DNA from: Pedobacter antarcticus
Lineage (GTDB): Bacteria; Bacteroidota; Bacteroidia; Sphingobacteriales; Sphingobacteriaceae
Length of the DNA stretch: 64,000 nt
Reading direction: 5' to 3'
Assembly (NCBI RefSeq): GCF_900112985.1
Contig: NZ_FONS01000001.1
Location: 1,043,122 to 1,107,121 of the forward strand
In this document: piece by piece, positions 45,468-54,476 of the stretch
Numbering within the stretch: the first letter of the stretch is position 1
How the letters are laid out: the number at the start of each line of letters is the position of its first letter
Translations under genes and position numbers: made by a program
Notes under the pieces: model-generated
What the model was told of the DNA's origin: nothing
Databases searched by the model: none
Seen by the model: the letters and a program-made list of their open reading frames with translations, nothing else

Positions 45468-46619
45468 TTAAGATGTTTCTTTATTTCCTTTCCGGACTGC
45501 CGATACCACCATCAGTAAACCACTGATAAACAATAAAGCAGAAATCAATTCGGCCTGTGTAAATGCAATTCCAGCGACATGATACTTGGTATTGACACGG
45601 ATCAGTTCTACAAAGAACCTTTCCATACCATTCATCATCAGATAAATACCAAACAACATTCCGGGTAATTTGATGCGCTCACGGATTCTCCAGAGCACCA
45701 GAAATAAGATAAAACAAACTATAACTTCGTATAAAGGCGTCGGATAAACAGGTAAAGGAAGTTCCATACAGAAACGTCCAGTACAACCGGGAATCTGCAC
45801 ACCTTCCATCGCAACGTTATTAGGATAAGTATATGCCCACAGCCAATCAGGAAGCCAGTTAAATGGTTTGGCGTGTGTATTTACGATCCCCCAGTCGCCA
45901 TCACCGGAAAGGTGACAGCCAATCCTGCCGACGCTATAGGCAAGCATCATACCGGGCCCGCCGACGTCCAGCATATGCAACGGTTTAATTCCATTTTTCC
46001 TGGCAATATACAATACAGCAGCACCACCACAGATCAGTCCGCCATAAAAGGTAAGGCCACTGAAAGACAAAAGTCCGCCAATCGGATCCTGAACAAAAGT
46101 ATCCCAATGCTCAAGGTTATCAAAAATCTTCGCACCTAAAAACCCCCATACCGCAGCCCAGACAATCATATGCCCCATGAGTTCGTGCGGATGAACAGTA
46201 ATTTTTACCTGTTTAGGCTGAGCGAGCTTATATTTTCCCTTTTCTTTGTAATCCCAGTATACGAATAACGCTGCCAATAAGATACCCCCGATGATATTGC
46301 CTTTCAGAGAAAGTAAAACCGACTGTGCATCATTTACAAACAGTCTGTAATTCAGCAATGCATAAATCAGTTTATACCCTATTAGAAAACCGAACAATCC
46401 ATTAGAAATCATTTCAGTTAATGTCGCAGGCTGCCCTATAGTTTCTACACGGGTAACCGGATGTAGTATACCAAGCGCTTCTTTTCTTTGTAATTCTTTA
46501 GTAAATGCCCAATAACCAGCAATAAATGCGAGCGCTACAAATACACCGAAAGTATTAAAGGGCAGGGGGATATCAATCCCAAATGCATATGATAAGAAAT
46601 GAGAAACGGTAGGGAACAT
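45468..46619 (-). CDS. lgt: prolipoprotein diacylglyceryl transferase family protein
   Basis: This 383-residue inner-membrane protein with about 7-8 hydrophobic segments carries Lgt landmarks: FLGAKIFDNLEHWDTF, GLTFYGGLICGGAAVLYIARKNGI, AYSVGRIGCHLSGDGDWG and YPTPLYEV. Lgt transfers diacylglycerol to the lipobox cysteine of lipoproteins. It is about 90 residues longer than the E. coli enzyme because of an insertion in the first third and another around 245-275. It lies 20 bp after mtaB. Several predicted lipoproteins in this window would be its substrates. Confidence 0.88.
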   Translation of the reverse strand: MFPTVSHFLSYAFGIDIPLPFNTFGVFVALAFIAGYWAFTKELQRKEALGILHPVTRVETIGQPATLTEMISNGLFGFLIGYKLIYALLNYRLFVNDAQSVLLSLKGNIIGGILLAALFVYWDYKEKGKYKLAQPKQVKITVHPHELMGHMIVWAAVWGFLGAKIFDNLEHWDTFVQDPIGGLLSFSGLTFYGGLICGGAAVLYIARKNGIKPLHMLDVGGPGMMLAYSVGRIGCHLSGDGDWGIVNTHAKPFNWLPDWLWAYTYPNNVAMEGVQIPGCTGRFCMELPLPVYPTPLYEVIVCFILFLVLWRIRERIKLPGMLFGIYLMMNGMERFFVELIRVNTKYHVAGIAFTQAELISALLFISGLLMVVSAVRKGNKETS

Positions 46620-46639
46620 AGTTCAGGTTTTATACTTTA

Positions 46640-47962
46640 TTAAGAGTGGCTGTAAACAGTTTCCAGTTCCATAACCTCCATCTCACCATCAGCGGCTAAC
46701 CCCACTAATTTAACGGTTTTAACTTCGTTTACCATTACAGGATCATACTTAGCTTTTACTTTAACATAATTTCTGGTGAAACCGTGCATGTAACCACTTT
46801 TCTGATCATCCTCAAACAACACCTCTCCTGTTTTGCCAACTTGTGCAGCGTAGAAAGCACGTCTCTTTTTCTCAGAAAGGATGTGGAGCATTTTATTTCT
46901 GTCGGCACGTGTGCTACCAGTAACGCTACCCTGCATTGCGGCGGCTTCTGTCTGCTCTCGCTCAGAGTAAGTAAAGACATGGAGATAAGAAACATCCAAT
47001 CCATTCAAAAACTCATAAGTTTCCAGAAAATCTTCTTGGGTCTCACCTGGGAATCCAACGATAACATCTACACCAATACAGCAATCTGGCATTTGCTTTT
47101 TAATGGCAGCTACCCTTTCTGTATATAAATCCCGACGGTAACGTCGCTTCATTAGCCCGAGGATTTTATCCGATCCCGATTGCAAAGGAATATGGAAATG
47201 TGGAACAAACTTTTTTGAATTAGCGACAAAGCTTATAATTTCATTACTGAGCAGATTTGGCTCGATAGAGGAAATCCTAAACCGGTCAATCCCTTCCACT
47301 TCTTCCAGCGCCCGGACCAGATCAAAGAATTTATCTTCACGCTGCCCTTCACGGATACCAAAATCTCCGAGATTCACACCCGTTAAAACAATCTCTTTTA
47401 CACCGCTTTCGGCAATCTGACGCGCACGGTTTAATACATTTTCTATTGTATCACTCCTGCTTCCACCTCTTGCCAGTGGAATAGTGCAGTAAGTACATGG
47501 ATAATCGCAGCCGTCTTGAACTTTTAAAAAAGTACGTGTACGGTCTCCAATGGAGTAGGCTGCAATAAAATTATGATTTACCTTTTCAATATCCTGCTGA
47601 TGAATAACTGCTTTTGGATTTTTGGTCAGGTCTGATATATATTCTACAATACGAAACTTTTCTGCCGCCCCCAATACCATATCTACACCTTCTATCTCTG
47701 CGATTTCTGTAGGCTTAAGTTGTGCATAGCAACCCACAATAGTCACATAGGCATGAGGTGCATACTTTAAAGCCTCTTTAACAACCTTACGGCACTTTTT
47801 ATCTGCATGCTCCGTAACAGAACATGTATTTATTACATACACATCTGCACCGTCTGTAAAGTCGACTACAGTATAACCTGCATCAGTAAATAGACGGCCT
47901 ATAGTTGAAGTCTCCGAAAAGTTTAACTTACAACCTAATGTATAAAATGCTACTTTCTTCAT
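46640..47962 (-). CDS. mtaB: tRNA (N6-threonylcarbamoyladenosine-37) methylthiotransferase
   Basis: This 440-residue radical-SAM enzyme has three N-terminal cluster cysteines (Cys11, Cys47, Cys78 in TLGCKLN, INTCSVT, IVGCYAQ) and the radical-SAM CDYPCTYC (Cys152, 156, 159). IVGFPGETQEDF and a C-terminal TRAM-like region follow. TLGCKLNFSE fits the MtaB branch, which converts t6A to ms2t6A at position 37 of tRNAs, rather than MiaB or RimO. It is second in the operon after ubiX. Confidence 0.93.
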   Translation of the reverse strand: MKKVAFYTLGCKLNFSETSTIGRLFTDAGYTVVDFTDGADVYVINTCSVTEHADKKCRKVVKEALKYAPHAYVTIVGCYAQLKPTEIAEIEGVDMVLGAAEKFRIVEYISDLTKNPKAVIHQQDIEKVNHNFIAAYSIGDRTRTFLKVQDGCDYPCTYCTIPLARGGSRSDTIENVLNRARQIAESGVKEIVLTGVNLGDFGIREGQREDKFFDLVRALEEVEGIDRFRISSIEPNLLSNEIISFVANSKKFVPHFHIPLQSGSDKILGLMKRRYRRDLYTERVAAIKKQMPDCCIGVDVIVGFPGETQEDFLETYEFLNGLDVSYLHVFTYSEREQTEAAAMQGSVTGSTRADRNKMLHILSEKKRRAFYAAQVGKTGEVLFEDDQKSGYMHGFTRNYVKVKAKYDPVMVNEVKTVKLVGLAADGEMEVMELETVYSHS

Positions 47963-48082
47963 TCGTATTCGTCTGCTGGGGCTTTTCCTGATGGAACAGT
48001 ACCGAACCCCACGGGTTTTAAAGCTGCAAAGATAACCTTTTACACGGGCTTACAGAATACAATAGCTGGGTGGATTGTCAAA

Positions 48083-48652
48083 TTAGTTTTCCTCATTCCA
48101 GCGAAAACTATCCATCTCCAGACCTGCCAGATCTATAACCCTGCTGACGACCGACTGAGCAACTTCTTCAATTGTCTTTGGAATATGGTAAAAACTAGGA
48201 TTGGCCGGGCAAATAATACCACCAGCCTCGGTTACTGTCTTCATGTTATTAATATGAATCAAGCTAAATGGCGTGTCGCGTACGACGGCAATTAGTTTAC
48301 GTCGTTCTTTTAAGATCACATCGGCAGCCCTGGAAATCAAATCATTGGAAATTCCATGAGCGATCCTGCCTAATGTTCCCATTGAGCATGGTACAATAAT
48401 CATTGTATCGAATTTGGCCGATCCTGATGCAAATGGTGCATTAAAATCCATTTTATGATAAAAATCGAAAGGATAGTTATCGTAATCTGAGTTGCCTAGT
48501 TCGAAGCGCCAGACTTCTTTTGCATTGTCTGACATCACCACACCTACCTTAGCAATCTGGTCAGTTAGTGTTAACAAATTATCAAAAAGGAGTTTGGCAT
48601 ACACAGATCCGCTCGCACCGGTTACAGCAACAATGATTTTTTTCTTTTGCAT
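48083..48652 (-). CDS. ubiX: UbiX-type flavin prenyltransferase
   Basis: This 189-residue flavoprotein starts with IIVAVTGASGSVYAKLLFD and contains MIIVPCSMGTLGRIAHGISNDLISRAADVILKERRKLI, RDTPFSLIHINNMKTVTEAGG and PANPSFYHIPKTIEE. It attaches dimethylallyl phosphate to FMN, making the cofactor for UbiD enzymes such as that at 24856-26667. It heads the minus-strand operon with mtaB, lgt and suhB. An intrinsic terminator ends 28 bp before its ATG, so expression could be controlled by read-through. Confidence 0.93.
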   Translation of the reverse strand: MQKKKIIVAVTGASGSVYAKLLFDNLLTLTDQIAKVGVVMSDNAKEVWRFELGNSDYDNYPFDFYHKMDFNAPFASGSAKFDTMIIVPCSMGTLGRIAHGISNDLISRAADVILKERRKLIAVVRDTPFSLIHINNMKTVTEAGGIICPANPSFYHIPKTIEEVAQSVVSRVIDLAGLEMDSFRWNEEN

Positions 48653-48680
48653 AGCGTGCTAAAGATACGGAAAGCGGTAC

Positions 48681-48712
48681 AAAAAAAAGGGCTGGAAATA
48701 AATTTCCAGCCC
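48681..48712 (-). terminator. intrinsic terminator just upstream of ubiX
   Basis: GGGCTGGAAA pairs with TTTCCAGCCC over a 4-nt loop, with an eight-T tract on the minus strand. No minus-strand gene precedes it within 330 bp. Its last base lies 28 bp before the ubiX start. Confidence 0.85.
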
Positions 48713-48750
48713 TACATCTACCTATGAAAAACATACCCTTAAAAAGGGTA
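48681..48750 (-). ncRNA. candidate small RNA or attenuator leader upstream of ubiX
   Basis: On the minus strand a TACATTTG element (48755-48762) resembles the Bacteroidota -7 box, although no good TTTG lies at the expected distance. About 6 nt later come a 7-bp hairpin (48734-48750) and, 20 nt on, a strong terminator (48681-48712). The ~70-nt product would be either a free small RNA or a leader of ubiX ended early. No known RNA family is recognised. Confidence 0.35.
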
Positions 48751-48762
48751 AGTTCAAATGTA

Positions 48763-49041
48763 ATATTCTTTTGTATATAAAAAGAAAGATTGAACAGTTT
48801 TTTAGATGTAAAAGCGTAAAAATGTTAAACAAGAATACCAGAAGATAAAATATTGTTTAACTAGCAAACACAACAATACACAGGACACTAAATACGCAGA
48901 TAAACGATCGGGTAATAAGCTATGGCTGTAATAATTCCTTTTGAACAACTAAATTATGCGCAGCAGCTATTGAAACCTACAAAAATTAATATACTGGTAC
49001 TGAATAAATTAAAACTCATTTCAAATATATTCTCCTAAATA
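48763..49041. other. AT-rich intergenic region, no gene seen
   Basis: About 280 bp between the candidate leader RNA and the first tRNA-His promoter. No ORF of note and no strong hairpin were recognised on either strand. Confidence 0.5.
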
Positions 49042-49072
49042 TTTGACAAGCTCATTTAAAACCGTACTTTTG
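49042..49072 (+). promoter_or_regulatory. consensus Bacteroidota promoter of the first tRNA-His
   Basis: TTTG (49042-49045), 19-nt spacer and TACTTTTG (49065-49072), an exact fit to TTTG-N19-TAnnTTTG. The tRNA begins 16 nt further on. Confidence 0.8.
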
Positions 49073-49088
49073 TCAACAGAAAAACATG

Positions 49089-49162
49089 GTGGTTTTAGCT
49101 CAGTTGGTTAGAGCATCGGTTTGTGGTACCGAGGGTCGTGGGTTCGAGCCCCATATTCCACC
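49089..49162 (+). tRNA. tRNA-His (GTG), first copy
   Basis: A full cloverleaf can be drawn: D stem GCTC/GAGC, anticodon stem TCGGT/ACCGA with loop TTGTGGT (anticodon GTG, His), and T stem GTGGG/CCCAT with TTCGAGC loop. A G at 49088 can serve as the G-1 typical of tRNA-His opposite C73. CCA is present in the DNA right after (49163-49165). Acceptor positions 5-68 and 6-67 are both T-T. A terminator hairpin follows. Confidence 0.95.
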
Positions 49163-49172
49163 CCAAATTTTC

Positions 49173-49203
49173 AAAAGCAGTCTTCACAGACTGCTTTTTT
49201 TTT
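49173..49203 (+). terminator. intrinsic terminator after the first tRNA-His
   Basis: AGCAGTC and GACTGCT form a 7-bp stem with 6-nt loop, followed by nine T. Confidence 0.88.
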
Positions 49204-49335
49204 GTCTATAATTCCCAATTTATCCTCAGCGCTTAACAAAGCATATCCACGAGCAGTCTGTAATATTCGGATTTATCATTATCACGTTTAGAAATTTAGC
49301 TAGGGATTTGTATTAATTAAAATTAGTTTAGCTAA

Positions 49336-50856
49336 ATGAGAATACGCCAACGCCTATTACTGCTTGCTGCAGTTCACTTAATTCTTCTATCAAATGTCGT
49401 GTCTGCACAGAACGCCATACATCCAGTAATTCCCGGAGACTTTGCCGATCCTTCAATTATTCGCGCAGATAACAAATATTACGCGATAGGCACTTCCTCG
49501 GAGTGGGCACCCCACTTTCCGATATACACCTCTTCAGATTTGATTAACTGGAAACAAACGGGTTACCTTTTTGACAAAGCGCCAGCATGGACAATGGGGT
49601 CTTTCTGGGCACCAGAATATGATTATCACGATGGAACTTATTATATCTACTATACAGCCAGAAGAAAGAAAGATCAGATTTCCTGCATTGGAGTAGCCAC
49701 TTCGAAATATCCAGATAAAGGATTCGTCGACCATGGTGTCATTATAGATCACGGAAAAGAAGCAATAGATGCCTTTGTTTTCCTGGATAAAGGAACAAGG
49801 TATATGACTTATAAAGCTTATGGGCTGGATGACAGACCAATTGAGATCTTAGGAGTAAAACTATCAAAAGATGGATTACGTTCCGAAGGTGAACCCTTTT
49901 CTATGTTAAAAGATGATCAGCGGAAGGGCTTGGAAGGTCAGAGTATTTTAAAAAAGGACAACTATTATTACCTTTTTTATTCTGCCGGAAATTGCTGCGG
50001 TATACAATGCGACTATAATGTCGGGGTTGCCAGATCAAAGTCGTTTGAAGGACCTTATGAAAAATACGCTGGAAATCCACTATTGGCTGAAAATGCGTCC
50101 TGGAAATGTTCAGGCCATGGCACATTTGCAGAAGGAGCAAATGGAAAATTATACTATCTATATCATGCTTACAACAAACAAACAGCCCTATTTTCCGGTA
50201 GACAAGGAATGCTGGCTGAGCTGATATGGCCTGGACAAAATGAATGGCCTTTGTTAAAAGAACAATCCGGTCCGGAGTTAAATCCAGATATAAAACTGTC
50301 CTTTAAAAATTCGTCTCTAGATTTGGGCTGGCAATGGGATTTCCGAAATTCAGGCACTCTTGTTTCACAAAACGCTGAAAACCTCCATTTATCAGGCAAA
50401 GTAAATGACGATAATTTAGCCGGTATTGCGTTAACAAGGAGACCGGTTTCCGGCGTATTTGAAGCCCTAACAACAGTAGTAAATTCCAATAACGCATTAA
50501 AAGGATTAACCTATTATGGAGATGCAACTGCCGCAGTCGGTGTAGGTGTGACTGGAAATACAGTCCAGTTCTGGTCTGTCCAAAATAAAGCAAATAAAAT
50601 ATTAGCCTCGGCACACCTGCCAACTAATGAACAGGTACAACTTAAATTGAAAACTACAGCTGACCTTAGAATTACAGCATTTTTCAAACAAGGAAATCAA
50701 GAATGGCAAGAACTTAAAGTTACAGAAGAACCTAAAGCCGAATCTTTAACCCAATGGGACAGAAGCCCACGTATCGGGCTTCATTTCAAAGGCAAACCTG
50801 CAGAAGAAGCAGTATTCTCTTCATTTGATTTAAAATATATGCCTCAGCAGAATTAA
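49336..50856 (+). CDS. secreted glycoside hydrolase, GH43 family
   Basis: This 506-residue protein has a signal peptide (cleavage after VVSAQ) and a five-bladed GH43 propeller (about 28-315). Probable catalytic residues are Asp38 (GDFADPSI), Asp145 (EAIDAFVF) and Glu200 (GLEGQSIL). A beta-sandwich domain (about 325-506) resembles the C-terminal domain of GH43 xylosidases. Substrates in this family are arabinan or xylan fragments. It lies alone between two identical tRNA-His genes. The repeated TTTAGCTA just upstream and at the start may be a regulatory site. No SusC/D pair is nearby. Confidence 0.9.
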   Translation: MRIRQRLLLLAAVHLILLSNVVSAQNAIHPVIPGDFADPSIIRADNKYYAIGTSSEWAPHFPIYTSSDLINWKQTGYLFDKAPAWTMGSFWAPEYDYHDGTYYIYYTARRKKDQISCIGVATSKYPDKGFVDHGVIIDHGKEAIDAFVFLDKGTRYMTYKAYGLDDRPIEILGVKLSKDGLRSEGEPFSMLKDDQRKGLEGQSILKKDNYYYLFYSAGNCCGIQCDYNVGVARSKSFEGPYEKYAGNPLLAENASWKCSGHGTFAEGANGKLYYLYHAYNKQTALFSGRQGMLAELIWPGQNEWPLLKEQSGPELNPDIKLSFKNSSLDLGWQWDFRNSGTLVSQNAENLHLSGKVNDDNLAGIALTRRPVSGVFEALTTVVNSNNALKGLTYYGDATAAVGVGVTGNTVQFWSVQNKANKILASAHLPTNEQVQLKLKTTADLRITAFFKQGNQEWQELKVTEEPKAESLTQWDRSPRIGLHFKGKPAEEAVFSSFDLKYMPQQN

Positions 50857-50931
50857 AAACTACTGTTCACCAAACACTTAACCATACAACAGCCTTTAAA
50901 CGGGTTTAAATCAAATTTTTTTGTAAAAAAA

Positions 50932-50962
50932 TTTAAAATGATCCGTCAAAATTGTATTTTTG
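50932..50962 (+). promoter_or_regulatory. promoter of the second tRNA-His
   Basis: TTTA (50932-50935), 19-nt spacer and TATTTTTG (50955-50962), one mismatch from the Bacteroidota consensus. The tRNA starts 16 nt further on, the same distance as for the first copy, although the spacer sequence differs. Confidence 0.65.
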
Positions 50963-50977
50963 CCTTATTAATAAACG

Positions 50978-51051
50978 GTGGTTTTAGCTCAGTTGGTTAG
51001 AGCATCGGTTTGTGGTACCGAGGGTCGTGGGTTCGAGCCCCATATTCCACC
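50978..51051 (+). tRNA. tRNA-His (GTG), second copy
   Basis: Identical to the first tRNA-His over the whole mature sequence, including G-1 (50977), anticodon GTG and the two T-T oppositions in the acceptor stem. Here the DNA after C73 reads CAT, so a full CCA end is not encoded. It is 1.9 kb downstream of the first copy in the same orientation, and flanking sequences are unrelated. Confidence 0.95.
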
Positions 51052-51052
51052 C

Positions 51053-51091
51053 ATTAGCCCTTTAAGATATCTTAAAGGGCTAATTTGTTTT
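51053..51091 (+). terminator. intrinsic terminator after the second tRNA-His
   Basis: Arms 51053-51068 and 51069-51084 form a perfect 32-bp palindrome, followed by a T-rich tract. Confidence 0.85.
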
Positions 51092-51186
51092 TAGGGAATT
51101 TTCAAATCATTGTATACGACCCGCTAAGGCCTATTTTTGGTTCGATGCAGCCAAGTTTTATAGCTACATAAACTTCGGTATCAGGG

Positions 51187-52083
51187 TTAATTCAACAATC
51201 TATATTCATTCGGGGAAACGCCAACGTGCTGCTTAAAGGAACGGCTAAAATGTTGTGGGTATCTGTAGTCCAATTCATAAGCAATTTCGCTGACGGTTTT
51301 GCTCACATCAAATACCTTTTCCTTTGCAATATCCATTACTTTCATCTGGATATATTCTTGTGCAGATTTTCCCGTTTCCTTTTTGATCAGGTCGCCGAAA
51401 TAATTGGGCGATAGATTCAACTGTTCTGCACAATACGCCACTGATGGCAATCCTATTTCTTTTGGTCTTTCAGAACTAAAGTAACCATTGAGCAGCTCTT
51501 CAAATTTATGCAGTATGCCCTTATTAACGTTTTCCCTTGTAATGAACTGCCGGTCATAGAACCGCACACAATAGTTCAACAGAAGTTCAATATTACTTAC
51601 AATTAGTGTCTTGCTGTGCTTGTCTATATTGCTTTGAAGCTCTCTTCGGATCTTACTATAACAATCGTAAATTAATCTTCTCTCGCTTTCAGAAAGATGG
51701 AGGGCTTCGTGCACCTCATATGAAAAGAAATTGTATTCACCAATATTTCTGCCAAGGGAAGTGCCTTTGATCAGATCTTGGTGGAACACAAGCGCAGTCC
51801 CTTTGGGCTGATAAAGTTCACCGTTGTTCTCTACGCCTATGACCTGACCAGGTCCTACAAACACTAAGGTTCCCTCTTCATAATCATAATAGTTGCAACC
51901 ATACTGGAGGTCTCCGCATTTGACCTCCTTAAGAAAGACTGCATAGAACCCATAATTTGATTTACGGTTCTGCCTTTCATCGGCCTTGGAGAGGTCAACA
52001 ATATTCACTAATGGATGAAGCGTTTCATTATTGTTCATTGCGCTGAACTGTCCAACACTATCGATCCTGATCACTTTTTCCAT
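51187..52083 (-). CDS. AraC-family transcriptional regulator
   Basis: This 298-residue protein has an N-terminal cupin-like ligand-binding part (about 20-150; FVGPGQVIGVENNGELYQP) and a C-terminal double helix-turn-helix (about 200-298). The end YAQEYIQM-type helix, KTVSEIAYELDYRYPQHFSRSFKQHVGVSPNEYR, is classical AraC. It is divergent from the aldo/keto reductase gene with 204 bp between, so it most likely controls that gene and itself. The inducer is unknown. Confidence 0.93.
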   Translation of the reverse strand: MEKVIRIDSVGQFSAMNNNETLHPLVNIVDLSKADERQNRKSNYGFYAVFLKEVKCGDLQYGCNYYDYEEGTLVFVGPGQVIGVENNGELYQPKGTALVFHQDLIKGTSLGRNIGEYNFFSYEVHEALHLSESERRLIYDCYSKIRRELQSNIDKHSKTLIVSNIELLLNYCVRFYDRQFITRENVNKGILHKFEELLNGYFSSERPKEIGLPSVAYCAEQLNLSPNYFGDLIKKETGKSAQEYIQMKVMDIAKEKVFDVSKTVSEIAYELDYRYPQHFSRSFKQHVGVSPNEYRLLN

Positions 52084-52260
52084 ATCATTTCTAATTTCTT
52101 CACCAAATATACACCCTCAATCGGTGTCTGCGACCTAATGCAATGCGAATCAGTAATTATGGTATAACATGCAGTAATCCATATAACAATTAAGGTTAGA
52201 AAGTTGGTGAAATTTGTACCATCGAAGCGAAAAGAAAAAGGATCATCTTAAAATCTGTAG

Positions 52261-53271
<1,011 letters not shown>

Positions 53272-53287
53272 ATTAAAACCATAGATT

Positions 53288-53435
53288 ATGAATCTGTTCT
53301 ATCTAAAATACGGCTTTAGTTTTCGCAATATTGATCTTCCTTATCGTTTATCTTTCCCGAACAAACAATACAAAGGCAGTTGCCGAGGTAGCCAGTAATA
53401 AAGGTTGGGAATCCAGTATTAAATTAGAATTATGA
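53288..53435 (+). pseudogene. frameshifted small membrane-protein ORF
   Basis: An ATG at 53288 opens MNLFYLK and then needs a +1 shift near 53309. In the new frame it reads TALVFAILIFLIVYLSRTNN and on to KGWESSIKLEL, stopping at 53433-53435. The result would be a 48-residue single-span or secreted protein. The stop TGA overlaps the next gene's ATG (ATGA), as expected for a real coupled gene. Without the shift only a TTG (53331) could start the second frame. It may be a broken gene, a sequencing error or, less likely, programmed frameshifting. No family is recognised. Confidence 0.5.
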
Positions 53436-53950
53436 AATCAAGAATATTATTTACAGTGTTGATTTTTCTATCAACTTTAACATTTGCCCAAAAAATGGGA
53501 AAGAAAAATTTAGAACAAAGAGTTGCGGCCATCGAGGACAAAATGGCGATTAAGTATGTGGTAGATGAGTTCTCGAACCTGGCCGATACAAAAGAAATAG
53601 AAAAGCAGGTAATGCTCTTTACCGAAGATGGCGAGGTTGTATCAATCTCTGGTGGAAAGCCCTCAACGCCGTTAAAGGGCAGAAAACAATTGCAACAGGC
53701 TTTTTCTGCATTCCTCTCCAATTTTCATACTGTCTACCATCAGAATGCACAACAGACTATCGATCTACAGGGAGACAAAGCCGAAGCAACAAGTTATTGC
53801 CGCGTGATATTGGTGGGCAATCAAAACGGGAAGGAATCGAAAACAACGCTATATACCATTTATAAAGATTCGTTTGTGAAGGAGAATGGAAAATGGTGGA
53901 TTAAGCATCGTACATCCAATTTTGTACATAGGGAACAAGTTGACCTGTAA
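53432..53950 (+). CDS. secreted NTF2/SnoaL-like fold protein
   Basis: This 172-residue protein has a signal peptide (LIFLSTLTFAQ) and an SnoaL-like cone fold. Key parts are EDKMAIKYVVDEFSNLADTKEIEKQVMLFTEDGEVV, HTVYHQNAQQTIDLQGDKAEATSYCRVIL and the C-terminal GKWWIKHRTSNFVH. NTF2-like proteins include isomerases, dehydratases and binding proteins, so function cannot be fixed. Its ATG overlaps the stop of the preceding small frameshifted ORF. It is probably part of the AraC-controlled unit with the aldo/keto reductase. Confidence 0.85.
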   Translation: MKSRILFTVLIFLSTLTFAQKMGKKNLEQRVAAIEDKMAIKYVVDEFSNLADTKEIEKQVMLFTEDGEVVSISGGKPSTPLKGRKQLQQAFSAFLSNFHTVYHQNAQQTIDLQGDKAEATSYCRVILVGNQNGKESKTTLYTIYKDSFVKENGKWWIKHRTSNFVHREQVDL

Positions 53951-54035
53951 AGGCAAAAGAAACTGATAACTTGTCTTTTTGTTCATTTTTAGGCCGGCAT
54001 CTCCTCTACAAGATTAAATATATATCTTTAATACC

Positions 54036-54476
54036 ATGCATCCCCCGGACAGAAAAGAAGAAGAAGACAAGATCGAGGCTCTCCTCAGACAAAGACATTT
54101 GTCGGGAGTAGTATTACTTTTTGACACTTATGGTGCAGCTATTTACGGTGTTATTATTCGTCTAGTTGACGACAAAATAATAGCTGAAAAGCTATTGTCA
54201 GATACCCTGATCAGCATTTATATTCGTATAGGAGACTATAAACCTGAATTCTCTACATTTTTCACCTGGGTCATAAAGGTAGCCAGATCTACAGCGAAAG
54301 ATTATATCTTTGCCGACGGTAAGTCTAATAAAGACCATTGCCATGAAAGTGTTTTCGACCTTGTAATTAACCAAGGCGTTTCTATTGAAGCCATTGCTAA
54401 GTTATTCTCGATGACAAATACAGCGTGCAAAATAGAGTTAAGGAAAGAAATTAAGATAAAAACTAAACAACTGTGA
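54036..54476 (+). CDS. short ECF-type sigma factor
   Basis: This 146-residue protein has region 2 features (about 20-95; LSGVVLLFDTYGAAIYGVI, DDKIIAEKLLSDTLISIYIRIGDY, STFFTWVIKVARSTAKDYI). The region 4 is unusually short and divergent (about 105-146; FDLVINQGVSIEAIAKLFSMTNTACKIELRKEIKIK), about 30-40 residues less than usual. It overlaps the cupin-type anti-sigma gene by 4 bp (GTGA). The promoter region contains TATATCTTTA, also seen before the histidine kinase gene. Whether it still binds -35 DNA normally is doubtful. Confidence 0.8.
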   Translation: MHPPDRKEEEDKIEALLRQRHLSGVVLLFDTYGAAIYGVIIRLVDDKIIAEKLLSDTLISIYIRIGDYKPEFSTFFTWVIKVARSTAKDYIFADGKSNKDHCHESVFDLVINQGVSIEAIAKLFSMTNTACKIELRKEIKIKTKQL

